Part shown: positions 28,468 to 36,380 of the stretch, piece by piece
Layout of the letters: each line of letters opens with the position of its first letter
How positions within the stretch are numbered: position 1 is the stretch's first letter
NCBI GenBank assembly: GCA_900129675.1
Contig: FSRD01000001.1
Span: forward strand, 8,588,724 to 8,652,723
DNA: 64,000 bases
Direction of reading: 5' to 3'
DNA from: Bradyrhizobium erythrophlei
GTDB taxonomy: Bacteria > Pseudomonadota > Alphaproteobacteria > Rhizobiales > Xanthobacteraceae
Program-made: the position numbers and the translations under genes
The notes under the pieces: generated by a model
Databases searched by the model: none
Told to the model about the DNA's origin: nothing
What the model saw: the letters and a program-made list of their open reading frames with translations, nothing else

Positions 28468-28485
28468 CTACCTATCGATAGATAA
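28468..28485 (+). promoter_or_regulatory. TetR-type operator at the PEP mutase-like gene (distal)
   Basis: CTACCT-ATCGAT-AGATAA, immediately upstream of a -35-like TTAACT (28489-28494). Confidence 0.75.
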
Positions 28486-28488
28486 ACA

Positions 28489-28518
28489 TTAACTTTCGAG
28501 AGCAGCAGGGCATATTAC
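28489..28518 (+). promoter_or_regulatory. Putative promoter of the PEP mutase-like gene
   Basis: TTAACT and TATTAC (28513-28518) are separated by 18 bases. The pair is bracketed by two operators whose centres are 50 bases apart. Confidence 0.5.
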
Positions 28519-28535
28519 TATCTATCAGTAGATAG
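28518..28535 (+). promoter_or_regulatory. TetR-type operator at the PEP mutase-like gene (proximal)
   Basis: CTATCT-ATCAGT-AGATAG, with perfect 6-bp arms. It starts at the -10 box and ends 12 bases before the ATG, with the GGGAG ribosome binding site just after it. Confidence 0.85.
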
Positions 28536-28547
28536 TCACAACGGGAG

Positions 28548-29312
28548 ATGGACATGGACCAGAACGCCAAGGCAAAAAAGTTTACGAATCTCCACGTAAA
28601 GGGGGCGCCGCTCATCCTCTATAACGCTTGGGATGCCGGCAGCGCCAAGGCCGTTGTCCAGGCTGGCGCCAAGGCTATCGCGACGAGCAGTTGGGCCGTA
28701 GCGGATGCGCAGGGCTATGACGACGGCGAGAAGCTCCCGAAGGCGCTGGTCGAGGAGATTATGGCCGGCATCGTCGAAGCGGTGCCAGTTCCTGTGACCG
28801 TCGACTTCGAAGGGGGCTACAGCGACGACGACCACGAACTGGCTAAGAACGTCGCCAAACTCCTCCACGTCGGCGTCATCGGTATCAATTTCGAAGATCG
28901 CATCGTCCAGGGGACCGGCCTCTACAAGATGGATCGGCAGGCCAAGCGTATCGCCGCGATCCGGAAGGCGGCGCAGGGTAAGGGCGTGGACCTCTTCATC
29001 AACGCACGTACCGATCTCTTCCTGGGTAGCAAGGGGGATCCCGCGAAATACGTGGGTGAAGCGATCGAGCGGGCGAAAGCCTATGCGGACGCTGGGGCGT
29101 CCGGATTCTTCATCCCCGGCCTGCTGAAGGAGACGCTGATCGAGCAGATCGTGGAGAACGTCGCCCTGCCCGTCAACGTGATGTACATGGAAGGTGTGCC
29201 CTCCAACGCCCGGCTGGCCAAGCTCGGGGTTTCGCGCGTCAGCTACGGCGCCGAGCCTTACTCGCGCGCAATGGAGGCAGTCCTGAAAGACGCGACGAAA
29301 GTCCTTTCGTAG
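28548..29312 (+). CDS. Isocitrate lyase / PEP mutase family enzyme
   Basis: 254 residues forming the (beta/alpha)8 barrel of the PEP mutase/isocitrate lyase superfamily. Substrate-loop and metal-site blocks are LYNAWDAGSAK, ATSSWAVADAQGYDDGE, TVDFEGGY (metal-binding acid), GINFEDR (the ED pair) and INARTDLFL. The usual isocitrate-lyase KKCGH loop is absent, so the reaction is probably C-C or P-C bond cleavage or hydrolysis of an oxaloacetate-like acid; the substrate is unknown. It has its own double-operator promoter and lies beside regulator 1, hence is a prime target of that repressor. Confidence 0.88.
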   Translation: MDMDQNAKAKKFTNLHVKGAPLILYNAWDAGSAKAVVQAGAKAIATSSWAVADAQGYDDGEKLPKALVEEIMAGIVEAVPVPVTVDFEGGYSDDDHELAKNVAKLLHVGVIGINFEDRIVQGTGLYKMDRQAKRIAAIRKAAQGKGVDLFINARTDLFLGSKGDPAKYVGEAIERAKAYADAGASGFFIPGLLKETLIEQIVENVALPVNVMYMEGVPSNARLAKLGVSRVSYGAEPYSRAMEAVLKDATKVLS

Positions 29313-29419
29313 GGGACAGTTCGCCGATCTGCGATCGCCTCCAGACACCCGAGCGGACCTGGTTGCGCCTACCGCTCTGGATCCGGAGGCAGCCTCGTAT
29401 CTCGGCTGGGAGGTTCGCT

Positions 29420-30061
29420 ATGACGTCGGCAGTCGGCACGCAGCAAAAATCGGCTCGACCACGAGGCCGTCCGAGGAACTTAGATTCCGCGGTGATGCCG
29501 AGTACGATCCGCGCCTGTTTCGCCAGGAAGGGATTTTCAGGCACCTCGATCGAGGATTTGTCCGAAGCCACCGGGCTGGGCACACCCAGCCTGTACAACG
29601 CTTTCGGCGACAAACGGCAGATGTTCCTGAAGTCGCTCGATCTCGAGTACGAAGACGTCGTCTCGAGGCTGCGAAGCGTGACGACGGAAGCGCCCTTGGC
29701 CGATCGACTGCGAGCCTACCTAGAGGCGGCGACGGTCGGATACCGCGAGTACGACCCAATCCCAGGCATCGCGTTCGGAGCGGCGCTGGCGGATACCTCC
29801 GACGATCCCGAAGTGGCACGGCGCGTCCGGGATTTCTCGACGGAACTCGAGCTTGTCGCCGCTGACGTATTGGGCCCGGATGCCCCATCTTCGTCGGCGG
29901 GACTGCTTTCGACTCTAGCGACTGGCCTTTGCTTGCGGTTGCGATCCTGCGCTTCGTCGCTCGGGAGTCTGGAGCACGCGGCGTCTTCGCTTCTCGCATT
30001 GACCAAAACAGTGGATGCTACTGGCGACGCTCGTCGGACATCGGTCGGGGCCGCTGCGTGA
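29420..30061 (+). CDS. TetR/AcrR regulator 3
   Basis: 213 residues from ATG 29420. The helix-turn-helix is in GFSGTSIEDLSEATGLGTPSLYNAFGDKRQMF, after a basic leader (RPRGRPRN) typical of the AcrR group. It is only distantly related to regulators 1 and 2, and no 18-bp operator lies near it. It is downstream of the PEP mutase-like gene on the same strand with a 107-base gap. Convergent with regulator 2. Target unknown. Confidence 0.85.
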   Translation: MTSAVGTQQKSARPRGRPRNLDSAVMPSTIRACFARKGFSGTSIEDLSEATGLGTPSLYNAFGDKRQMFLKSLDLEYEDVVSRLRSVTTEAPLADRLRAYLEAATVGYREYDPIPGIAFGAALADTSDDPEVARRVRDFSTELELVAADVLGPDAPSSSAGLLSTLATGLCLRLRSCASSLGSLEHAASSLLALTKTVDATGDARRTSVGAAA

Positions 30062-30084
30062 AGCCCATGGAGGAAGAATGCGCG

Positions 30085-30678
30085 CTAGGAAGCCGCACGA
30101 CGAGAGCCCCGGGCGGCCGACCTTCGAGCGTCGACGCTTGCACGCGGGCTACTACGCTTGGCAGTCGCCGACGCCTTCAGCCGTTCGGTGGTCGCGCGGT
30201 CGTACAGGGCCTTGTCGTCGATGGCGTTGGCGACGACCAGGGCGCCCGTTATGGTCGCCAGGAATTCTGCCGCCTCCTTCTGAGAGAGCCCCTCCTTGAC
30301 AAGCTTGTCGAGGCACATCCGGAAGAACCGCTGCACCTCCGTCGCGACTTCCGTCGGCAGATCGCCGGACGCGGCCCCCATCACCGTCGCAGGGCACATC
30401 CGGACGTCGGAATGCAGGGTGCCGCGGAAAGCCTTCGTCCATACCTTGATGGGATCCGGGTCAGATTCGAGCTGCTTGTCGATGCGCTCGGAGACGAAGT
30501 CCGTGTACCGATGGATGACCGCAGCCGCGAGCGCTTCCTTGGTCGGGAAGTAGTAGTGGACGCTGGAGCTCTTGACGCCCACATCGGCCGCGACCTCCCG
30601 GAAGCTGAAACCACTAAAGCCGCCCGCCCGGATCCGCCGTTCGGCCGAATCGACGATGGCATTCAAGACGTCGCTCAT
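30085..30678 (-). CDS. TetR/AcrR regulator 2 (paralogue of regulator 1)
   Basis: 197 residues from ATG 30678 (ribosome binding site CAGGAG). The DNA-reading part (FSFREVAADVGVKSSSVHYY, FPTKEAL) is almost identical to that of regulator 1, so both probably bind the same operator. The ligand domain is similar but diverged (MCPATVMGAASGDLPTEV). The C-terminus is longer and Arg/Ser/Ala-rich. Its promoter carries one operator that covers the -10 box. Two repressors with one operator code but different ligand pockets would let two signals act on one gene set. Confidence 0.9.
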   Translation of the reverse strand: MSDVLNAIVDSAERRIRAGGFSGFSFREVAADVGVKSSSVHYYFPTKEALAAAVIHRYTDFVSERIDKQLESDPDPIKVWTKAFRGTLHSDVRMCPATVMGAASGDLPTEVATEVQRFFRMCLDKLVKEGLSQKEAAEFLATITGALVVANAIDDKALYDRATTERLKASATAKRSSPRASVDARRSAARGSRRAAS

Positions 30679-30694
30679 GAAGAGCTCCTGTTTT

Positions 30695-30712
30695 CTACCT
30701 CTCGGAAGATAG
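30695..30712 (-). promoter_or_regulatory. TetR-type operator at regulator 2
   Basis: CTACCT-CTCGGA-AGATAG, 17 bases before the ATG. It covers the -10 box of the promoter. Confidence 0.75.
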
Positions 30713-30734
30713 GGCCTAGCCGTCCTTTTAACAA
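30706..30734 (-). promoter_or_regulatory. Promoter of TetR regulator 2
   Basis: Minus strand TTGTTA (30729-30734) and TATCTT (30706-30711) with a 17-base spacer. The -10 box lies inside the operator. Confidence 0.6.
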
Positions 30735-30809
30735 CGCCGTTTGCCTGCCGACCGCCAGGCACCCTTAAGAAGGGGTTCCTAATCCGCAATTTGTGAAGGA
30801 AAACAAGCG

Positions 30810-31002
30810 ATGAGCGCCGAAAATTACGTCCCGCCCAAGGTCTGGAGTTTCGAAAAGGCGAACGGGGGCACCTTCGCAGGCATCAACAAGCCGACCGCCG
30901 GCGCGACTCACGGGAAGGAGCTTGCCAAGGGACGGCATCCGATGCAGCTCTACTCGCAAGGGACCTGGAACGGCATCAAGGTCACCGTGATGCTCGAGGA
31001 TG
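30810..31002 (+). pseudogene. N-terminal stub of a YghU-type glutathione S-transferase
   Basis: The first 64 residues (NYVPPKVWSFEKANGGTFAG, INKPTAGATHGKELAKGRHP, LYSQGTWNGIKVTVMLED) are the well-conserved start of YghU-like glutathione S-transferases, normally about 285 residues. Homology stops abruptly at about 31002, where the sequence becomes the antisense of another truncated gene. The frame then runs out of family to a stop at 31151. A ribosome binding site (AAGGA) is still present. Confidence 0.7.
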
Positions 31003-31368
31003 GAAGCGGCCTGCGGACGCCCATCCGTAGGAGCCGCCGTAGACGAACTGATTGCCGAAAGTCTTGCGGACCCGATCGAGCTCTCGCGCCGCAAGATCGA
31101 GAGCCTCATCCCAAGGGACTTCGACGAACGGCTCGGCGCCCTGGGCGTTGAGGGACTTCCGTGGACCGTGGCGCAGCCATCCTTGTCGAATCGCTGGCCG
31201 CTTGATTCTAAGCGGCCCCTGTACGGTGGATACCAAAGATTCGCCGATCGGAGACGGATGCGGGTCGCCCTCCCATGGCTCGACTTTCGTCAGCCGCCCG
31301 GCACGCTTCGTGACGTAGTGTGTTCCCCAGTGGGTCGCCATAAGCGCGCGATCTTCGGATGATCCCAT
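30982..31368 (-). pseudogene. N-terminal stub of a molybdopterin oxidoreductase (BisC/TorA-like)
   Basis: About 123 residues match the N-terminus of biotin sulfoxide / TMAO reductase-type molybdenum enzymes: THWGTHYV, WEGDPHPSPIGESLV, KRPAIRQGWLRHGP, FVEVPWDEALDLAARELDRV and FVYGGSYGWASAGRFH. Homology ends at about 31000, exactly where the opposing glutathione S-transferase stub ends. Over 600 residues are missing. The two stubs point at each other across one deletion junction. Confidence 0.7.
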
Positions 31369-31642
31369 TCTACACGCGATCTCGATACTGTTTGCGGCGG
31401 ATTGCCATCGCCGAACCGTGCGTCCACCGCCGTTTCAACGGGCCGACCCAATGCAACAGAATCGCCGTTTGCGCGGAACTTGAATAGAGGTCTGAAACCG
31501 AAAGCGCTCATCGGCCGAACCGAACCTCGGAAACCGGGACCGCCGTCAACAATAAGATCGTGGTAGAAACTATTCCCGATATCTGGATTCTTTGCGCTCC
31601 TGCAATCAGAGCCGCCCATCCCAAGCGGCGTGGGAGCGGCTT

Positions 31643-33121
31643 TTGACGACCAAAGATACCAATGGCGCGGAATGGATCACGTTCGGACCCTACGTCCTGT
31701 TTCCCGGACCACGCGCGCTCAAGCGCGACGGAAAGTCTGTCCGGATCAGAGACAAGCCTCTCGATTTGTTGATCGCTCTCGTCGAATCCCCAGGCGACAT
31801 ACTGTCCGCTTCGGAACTCGCCGAGCGCGTGTGGCGACGCGAATGGGTCGAAGAGAGCACCGTTCGCGCGACCGTGTATGCTCTGCGACGATTGCTCGGC
31901 CGGACGTCCGAGGGCGAAGATTACGTCCGTAATACCGTCGGCCGCGGCTACGGCTTCTCCGACTCCATCCGCATCGAACGTTCGGCCCCCGATCCAAAGG
32001 TGGATCGCCAGTCCGCAGCGCCTGCAACAGTTCGGGCGCCAGGCAGACTACCTCCTTTGCTCAAGCCCGTGATCGGTCGCGAGCGCGAGATTCTCAAGGT
32101 CATCGACCTGCTCGGCAGGAATCGCCTCGTCACGATCACGGGGCTCGGAGGCATCGGCAAGACCACGGTCGCGATTTCGTCCGCGTCACGGCTCCTCGAA
32201 ACGGAGCCGGAGGCCTGCTTCGTGGACCTCGCGCTCGTGAAGGAAGAGAGACTGGTGCCGGCATCCGTCGCTGGCGCCCTCGGATCGGAGCGTCCCGCCG
32301 AGTGCCCGTCGTCCTACGTACTCGGTCGGCTGTCCGATCGGAGATTGCTGCTCGTATTCGACAATTGCGAGCAGGTGGCCGACATGGCCGCCGCGTTCGC
32401 GGAAGCAATCCTTCGCGAGGCGCCGCATGTGAAGATGATCGTGACCAGTCGCGAACCGTTGAGGGCAGACGGAGAAGTCGTCTTCAGACTCGACGGCCTG
32501 ACCTATCCTCCTCAAGACACGGACATCCGTGCTGAGGATGCGCTCGCCTTCTCTGCCGTCCAATTGTTCGTCGACCGCGCTTCCGCAGCCTCCCCTGAGT
32601 TCGTCTTGACCGATGCGTTGGCTCCGATGGTCGCTCGCATCTGCAGACGCCTCGACGGCATCGCTCTCGCGGTCCAACTGGCAGCGAACCGTGTCCCGTC
32701 GTTCGGAGTCCGAGGAGTCGAGGCGAGATTGGACGACCGCTTCCGCCTCCTCGGCAACGGCCAGCGGACGGCCGCACCCAGACACCAGACGCTCGAAGGA
32801 GCCCTCGATTGGAGCTACGAGCTGCTGACGCCTCCGGAGAGTGCGTTGTTTACCCGGCTGGCGACGTTCCACGACACGTTTACGATCGCAGCGGCAGCCG
32901 AGGTCGCGGGCCTTCCCCCGATCGGCAAGTCGGATATCGAAGCGCTTCTCGCGAAGCTGGTTGAGAAATCGCTCGTCGTTTTCGTCGGGGACACGCCGAT
33001 CCCGACCTATCGTATGCTCGAGACGGTCCGGGCATATGCCCGGGAGCGTCTTAGGACAGCCGGCGAGGACGCAGCCGTGGTCGAGCGTCATGCTTGTCTC
33101 GCCTCCGAGAGTTCCGAATGA
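31643..33121 (+). CDS. Winged-helix / NB-ARC regulator C (no TPR region)
   Basis: About 492 residues from a TTG at 31643, with a frame open back to 31592. It has the same order as regulator A: winged helix (ending NTVGRGYGFS), Walker A GLGGIGKTTVA, Walker B LLLVFDNCEQ and VTSREPL. It is clearly closest to A (shared APRHQTLEGALDWSYELL, LVEKSLVVF). It ends at ERHACLASESSE, the point where A's TPR region begins, so the sensor repeats are absent. It may be a 3'-truncated gene or a short active form. The redox genes from 33302 follow on the same strand. Confidence 0.75.
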   Translation: MTTKDTNGAEWITFGPYVLFPGPRALKRDGKSVRIRDKPLDLLIALVESPGDILSASELAERVWRREWVEESTVRATVYALRRLLGRTSEGEDYVRNTVGRGYGFSDSIRIERSAPDPKVDRQSAAPATVRAPGRLPPLLKPVIGREREILKVIDLLGRNRLVTITGLGGIGKTTVAISSASRLLETEPEACFVDLALVKEERLVPASVAGALGSERPAECPSSYVLGRLSDRRLLLVFDNCEQVADMAAAFAEAILREAPHVKMIVTSREPLRADGEVVFRLDGLTYPPQDTDIRAEDALAFSAVQLFVDRASAASPEFVLTDALAPMVARICRRLDGIALAVQLAANRVPSFGVRGVEARLDDRFRLLGNGQRTAAPRHQTLEGALDWSYELLTPPESALFTRLATFHDTFTIAAAAEVAGLPPIGKSDIEALLAKLVEKSLVVFVGDTPIPTYRMLETVRAYARERLRTAGEDAAVVERHACLASESSE

Positions 33122-33301
33122 CGTGGCCGTCCGCCCGGTTTCCCGCAAAACCAAACAGGATTTCACCGAAAGTCACACCGATAAACGTGCCTTTCGGGCG
33201 CGCTCCCCCGATCCTTTCGTCGGTGCTGGGCGCGGCGGCTGACGCCGCGCTGCGTGCAATGACCGGACACGAGCCGAGCGAACGAAGCGAAGGAAAACCA
33301 C

Positions 33302-33931
33302 ATGACAAAACTGCTCTTCATCAAGGCATCGCCGCGAAACGCTGGGTCCAAGAGCAATGCGTTGGCGGAGGCCTACTTGGACGTCCTGAAGCAGCGTCAA
33401 TCGGACCTCGCGATCGATGTCCTCGACCTGGCGAAGGACCGGATCCCTGAATTCGATGGCAACAAAGTAGCGGCTAAAATGGCCATCCTCGCCGGCGAAG
33501 GTCCGACTGGAGCCGCAAAAACGGCCTGGGACGAAATCACGGAAGTCGCTAACCGTTTCATTGCGGCCGACCGCTACCTGATCGCTACTCCGATGTGGAA
33601 TGGCGGAATTCCGTACCGTCTGAAGCAGTACATCGACGTCATCCATCAGCCCGGATTGCTGTGGGGCCTTGACCCGAAGACGGGCTATTTCGGACTTCTC
33701 AAGGATAAGAAAGCGGTGCTGGCGTTGACCGCCGGCGCCTATGCACTCACGCAGCCGGCGCCTGCGTTCGGAATCGACCACCAGTCCACGTATCTGAAGG
33801 ATTGGCTGAATCAAGCGGGCGTAGTGGACATCAAGGAGATCCGGTTCCAGCCGTCGCTCCTGACTGCCGATCCCGAGGGCGACTTCAAGGCGGCGGCGGC
33901 TAAAGCCCAGGAACTGGCCAGTCAGTCGTAA
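33302..33931 (+). CDS. FMN-dependent NADH azoreductase / quinone reductase
   Basis: 209-residue flavodoxin-fold oxidoreductase of the AzoR group. The phosphate-binding start is LLFIKASPRNAGSKSNAL, the FMN-contact block is TPMWNGGIPYRLKQYIDVI, and LTAGAYAL follows. Such enzymes reduce azo dyes, quinones and flavonoid-like quinonoids with NADH. Followed by a hairpin terminator, then the Old Yellow Enzyme and SDR genes. No 18-bp operator is upstream. The nearest upstream gene is regulator C (180 bases). Confidence 0.88.
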   Translation: MTKLLFIKASPRNAGSKSNALAEAYLDVLKQRQSDLAIDVLDLAKDRIPEFDGNKVAAKMAILAGEGPTGAAKTAWDEITEVANRFIAADRYLIATPMWNGGIPYRLKQYIDVIHQPGLLWGLDPKTGYFGLLKDKKAVLALTAGAYALTQPAPAFGIDHQSTYLKDWLNQAGVVDIKEIRFQPSLLTADPEGDFKAAAAKAQELASQS

Positions 33932-33981
33932 CCACTCTCACGGTGACCGCAGTCGGCCTCGACCCGATCTCCAGCGCCGGG

Positions 33982-34004
33982 ACCTTGCGCGCATGGCGCA
34001 AGGT
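33982..34004 (+). terminator. Hairpin after the azoreductase gene
   Basis: ACCTTGCGC pairs perfectly with GCGCAAGGT across a five-base loop and is followed by TT. The T-run is short, so termination may be weak. Confidence 0.5.
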
Positions 34005-34051
34005 TTGAGACCGGTCGGGCCGCTATCCCCAGCCCGCGAAGGAAGGATACT

Positions 34052-35173
34052 ATGGATTCTGAAGCAAGCGCGAACAGGCCAGTTGCGATTGACGGCAAAA
34101 CGAATATGTTGTCGTCATACCGACTAGGGTCTCTCAAGCTTCCCAATCGCTTCGTGATGTCACCGATGACGCGGGCCAGGACGACAGATCCCGACCGCGT
34201 GCCGATTCCGATCGAGGCCGAATACTACGTCCAGCGCGCGACCGCGGGCCTTAACATTACGGGCGGCACTTTCATCAGTCCGCAGGCGATCGGCGGCATC
34301 AACATCGCCGGTATCTATACCGAGGCGCAAGTCGACGGCTGGCGGAAGATCACCGACGCCGTCCATAAGGCCGGAGGACGAATCTTTCTTCAGATCGTCC
34401 ACAGTGCGTCGGTTACTCACCCCTCGTTGCTGGGCGGCGAGACACCCGTGGCTCCGTCGGCCGTCAATTCGAACCAGAAAGTCATGACCAAGGGCGGTCT
34501 GGTCGACACTGTTCTTCCCCGTGCGCTCACGATCACCGAAATCCATGCGATCGTCGAGGACTTCGGCAAGGCGGCGGCGAACGCGAGAAAAGCCGGTTTC
34601 GACGGCGTCGAGCTCCACGGCGGCAACATCTTTCTGGTCCCGCAATTCCTCAACACCGTCACCAATCGCCGAACGGACGAATACGGCGGCACTCCGGAAA
34701 AGCGCGCGAGGGCGGTCATCGAGATCATCACGGCGATGGGAAAGGCATGGGAGAACGGCCGTATTGGCGTGAAACTCAGCCCGGAGATTTCCGGCGCCGG
34801 CGGCTACTCGGCCACGGACCACGTCATCGCTTGGCTGAATGACTACAAACCCGCATATCTGCATCTGCGGCGCGGATTTGACGCCAGCGACAAGCCGATC
34901 GAACTGATGAGGGAGCACACGTTCGATCACTTTCGCGACCTGTTCAAAGGTACGCTGATTGGCAACGGCGGCTTCGATCTCGTGACCGCCAACCAGCACG
35001 TTGAACGCGGCAACGTGGATCTGGTCTCGTTCGCGAAGTACTACGTAGCCAATCCAGACTTGGTCGCACGCTTCGAACACAACCGATCACTGGCACTGCC
35101 GGACCGCGCAACCTACTACACGACCGGACCAAAGGGTTACACGGACTATCCGGCCCTCTCCGAAAAAAGCTGA
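34052..35173 (+). CDS. Old Yellow Enzyme family ene-reductase (NemA-like)
   Basis: 373-residue FMN-dependent alkene reductase, a TIM barrel. Landmarks are NRFVMSPMTRART, the substrate-gripping pair in ELHGGN (His and Asn three apart; the usual sequence is HGAN), QFLNTVTNRRTDEYGG and the C-terminal IGNGGFD phosphate site followed by FAKYYVANPDL. The family reduces activated double bonds, quinones and nitro compounds. The start at 34052 has the ribosome binding site GAAGGA; an internal Met (34109) opens the conserved part. It lies between azoreductase and SDR genes, forming a reductive detoxification cluster. Confidence 0.9.
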   Translation: MDSEASANRPVAIDGKTNMLSSYRLGSLKLPNRFVMSPMTRARTTDPDRVPIPIEAEYYVQRATAGLNITGGTFISPQAIGGINIAGIYTEAQVDGWRKITDAVHKAGGRIFLQIVHSASVTHPSLLGGETPVAPSAVNSNQKVMTKGGLVDTVLPRALTITEIHAIVEDFGKAAANARKAGFDGVELHGGNIFLVPQFLNTVTNRRTDEYGGTPEKRARAVIEIITAMGKAWENGRIGVKLSPEISGAGGYSATDHVIAWLNDYKPAYLHLRRGFDASDKPIELMREHTFDHFRDLFKGTLIGNGGFDLVTANQHVERGNVDLVSFAKYYVANPDLVARFEHNRSLALPDRATYYTTGPKGYTDYPALSEKS

Positions 35174-35270
35174 GGAATGAAAAACAGTCGTGTCTGCCCA
35201 GGACCCAAAGCAAATGCGATTGGAACGGGCTGCCCGCGACCTTTTCCCAACCCCAACAAAGAAAAACGAC

Positions 35271-36014
35271 ATGTCAAAAAAACTGGAAGGTAAGACAGCA
35301 CTTGTCACCGGCGGTTCGCGCGGTATCGGCGCTGCCATCGCCAAACGATTGGCTGCCGATGGCGCCAAGGTGGCCATCACCTACGCGAAAGGCGCGGACG
35401 CGGCCGCCACTGTCGTCAAGGCGATTGAAAGCGCCGGCGGCACAGCCATCGCGATTCAGGCAGACGCCACGAACCCTAAGGCTGTGCAGGCCGCAGTCGA
35501 GAAGACCGTGAGCGCGCTCGGCAAGCTCGATGTGCTCGTGAACAACGCCGGCACCGGGATCCCCAAGAAGTTTGAGGAGGCCACGCTGGAGGAGCTAGAT
35601 CAGGTGATCAACCTTAATATACGCGGCGTGTTCGTCGCCACGCAGGCCGCACTGAAGCAGATGAACAACAACGGCCGCATCATCTCGATCGGCTCTTGCG
35701 TGGGCGAGCGTGTGATGACTCCGGGATTGGTGCCGTACTCCGCAACGAAAAGTGCGATACGGATGTTCACGCAAGGGCTTTCGCGCGAAGTCGGCGATCG
35801 CGGCATCACCGTGAACAACGTACAGCCCGGCCCGATCGACACTGACCTTAACCCGGCCTCTAGTGACTCGGCGACTCAGCAAAAAGCTATGACGGCGCTA
35901 AACCGCTACGGCAAGGTGGAGGAAGTTGCGGCGCTAGTCGCGTTTGTAGCCAGCCCTGAGGCAGCCTACATCACTGGCGCGAACCTTACGATTGATGGCG
36001 GCACCAACGCCTGA
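35271..36014 (+). CDS. Short-chain dehydrogenase/reductase (FabG-like)
   Basis: 247 residues from ATG 35271. Classical SDR features: TGGSRGIG cofactor site, NNAG, catalytic Ser in SIGSCVG, YSATKSA (Tyr-x3-Lys), and PGPIDTDLN. Acidic/Arg cues near the dinucleotide site do not settle NADH versus NADPH. It follows the ene-reductase by 97 bases on the same strand and is probably part of the same functional set reducing carbonyls. An upstream in-frame start (35190) lacks homologous sequence. Confidence 0.9.
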   Translation: MSKKLEGKTALVTGGSRGIGAAIAKRLAADGAKVAITYAKGADAAATVVKAIESAGGTAIAIQADATNPKAVQAAVEKTVSALGKLDVLVNNAGTGIPKKFEEATLEELDQVINLNIRGVFVATQAALKQMNNNGRIISIGSCVGERVMTPGLVPYSATKSAIRMFTQGLSREVGDRGITVNNVQPGPIDTDLNPASSDSATQQKAMTALNRYGKVEEVAALVAFVASPEAAYITGANLTIDGGTNA

Positions 36015-36380
36015 TTGATGCTTCATCAGGGGGGCCGCCTGGATCACGAGGGCCCCGCCAGGCCCCTTCTCGAAAACCGGACATCGAGATCCTCGGTCGC
36101 GATGTTGGGCCACACTACGCGTAAGCAGCCGTTAGGCAGAATGTGTGATCAGCCAGTTGGCCGACGATCTGCTTGCGAATGCGGGTTGCGCGGGAACAAT
36201 TGACGAGATCCTTGGAGGGGCAAGGCATCCGACACGACATCCTGAAAAAGCGTATCACGGCCGACATGGCCCGGGCAGCTCCGACTCGGCCGCGCCACTA
36301 CAGATTCGAAGATCGACTTCTCATCCGCCAAAAGTGAATCGGCCACTGTGTCCTCGGATCAGCCGGCTTGGCCCGATCGA
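36015..36380. other. Intergenic, no gene supported
   Basis: A 366-base stretch between convergent genes. GC-rich inverted segments near 36030-36065 may act as a terminator for the SDR gene, without a clear T-run. Short frames here resemble no family. Confidence 0.35.

Noticed and set aside
34160..35080. 306-codon frame opposite the ene-reductase
   Set aside because: Shadow of a conserved gene; no independent evidence.
36015..36070. Candidate rho-independent terminator after the SDR gene
   Set aside because: GC-rich inverted segments exist but no continuous stem followed by a T-run could be drawn.
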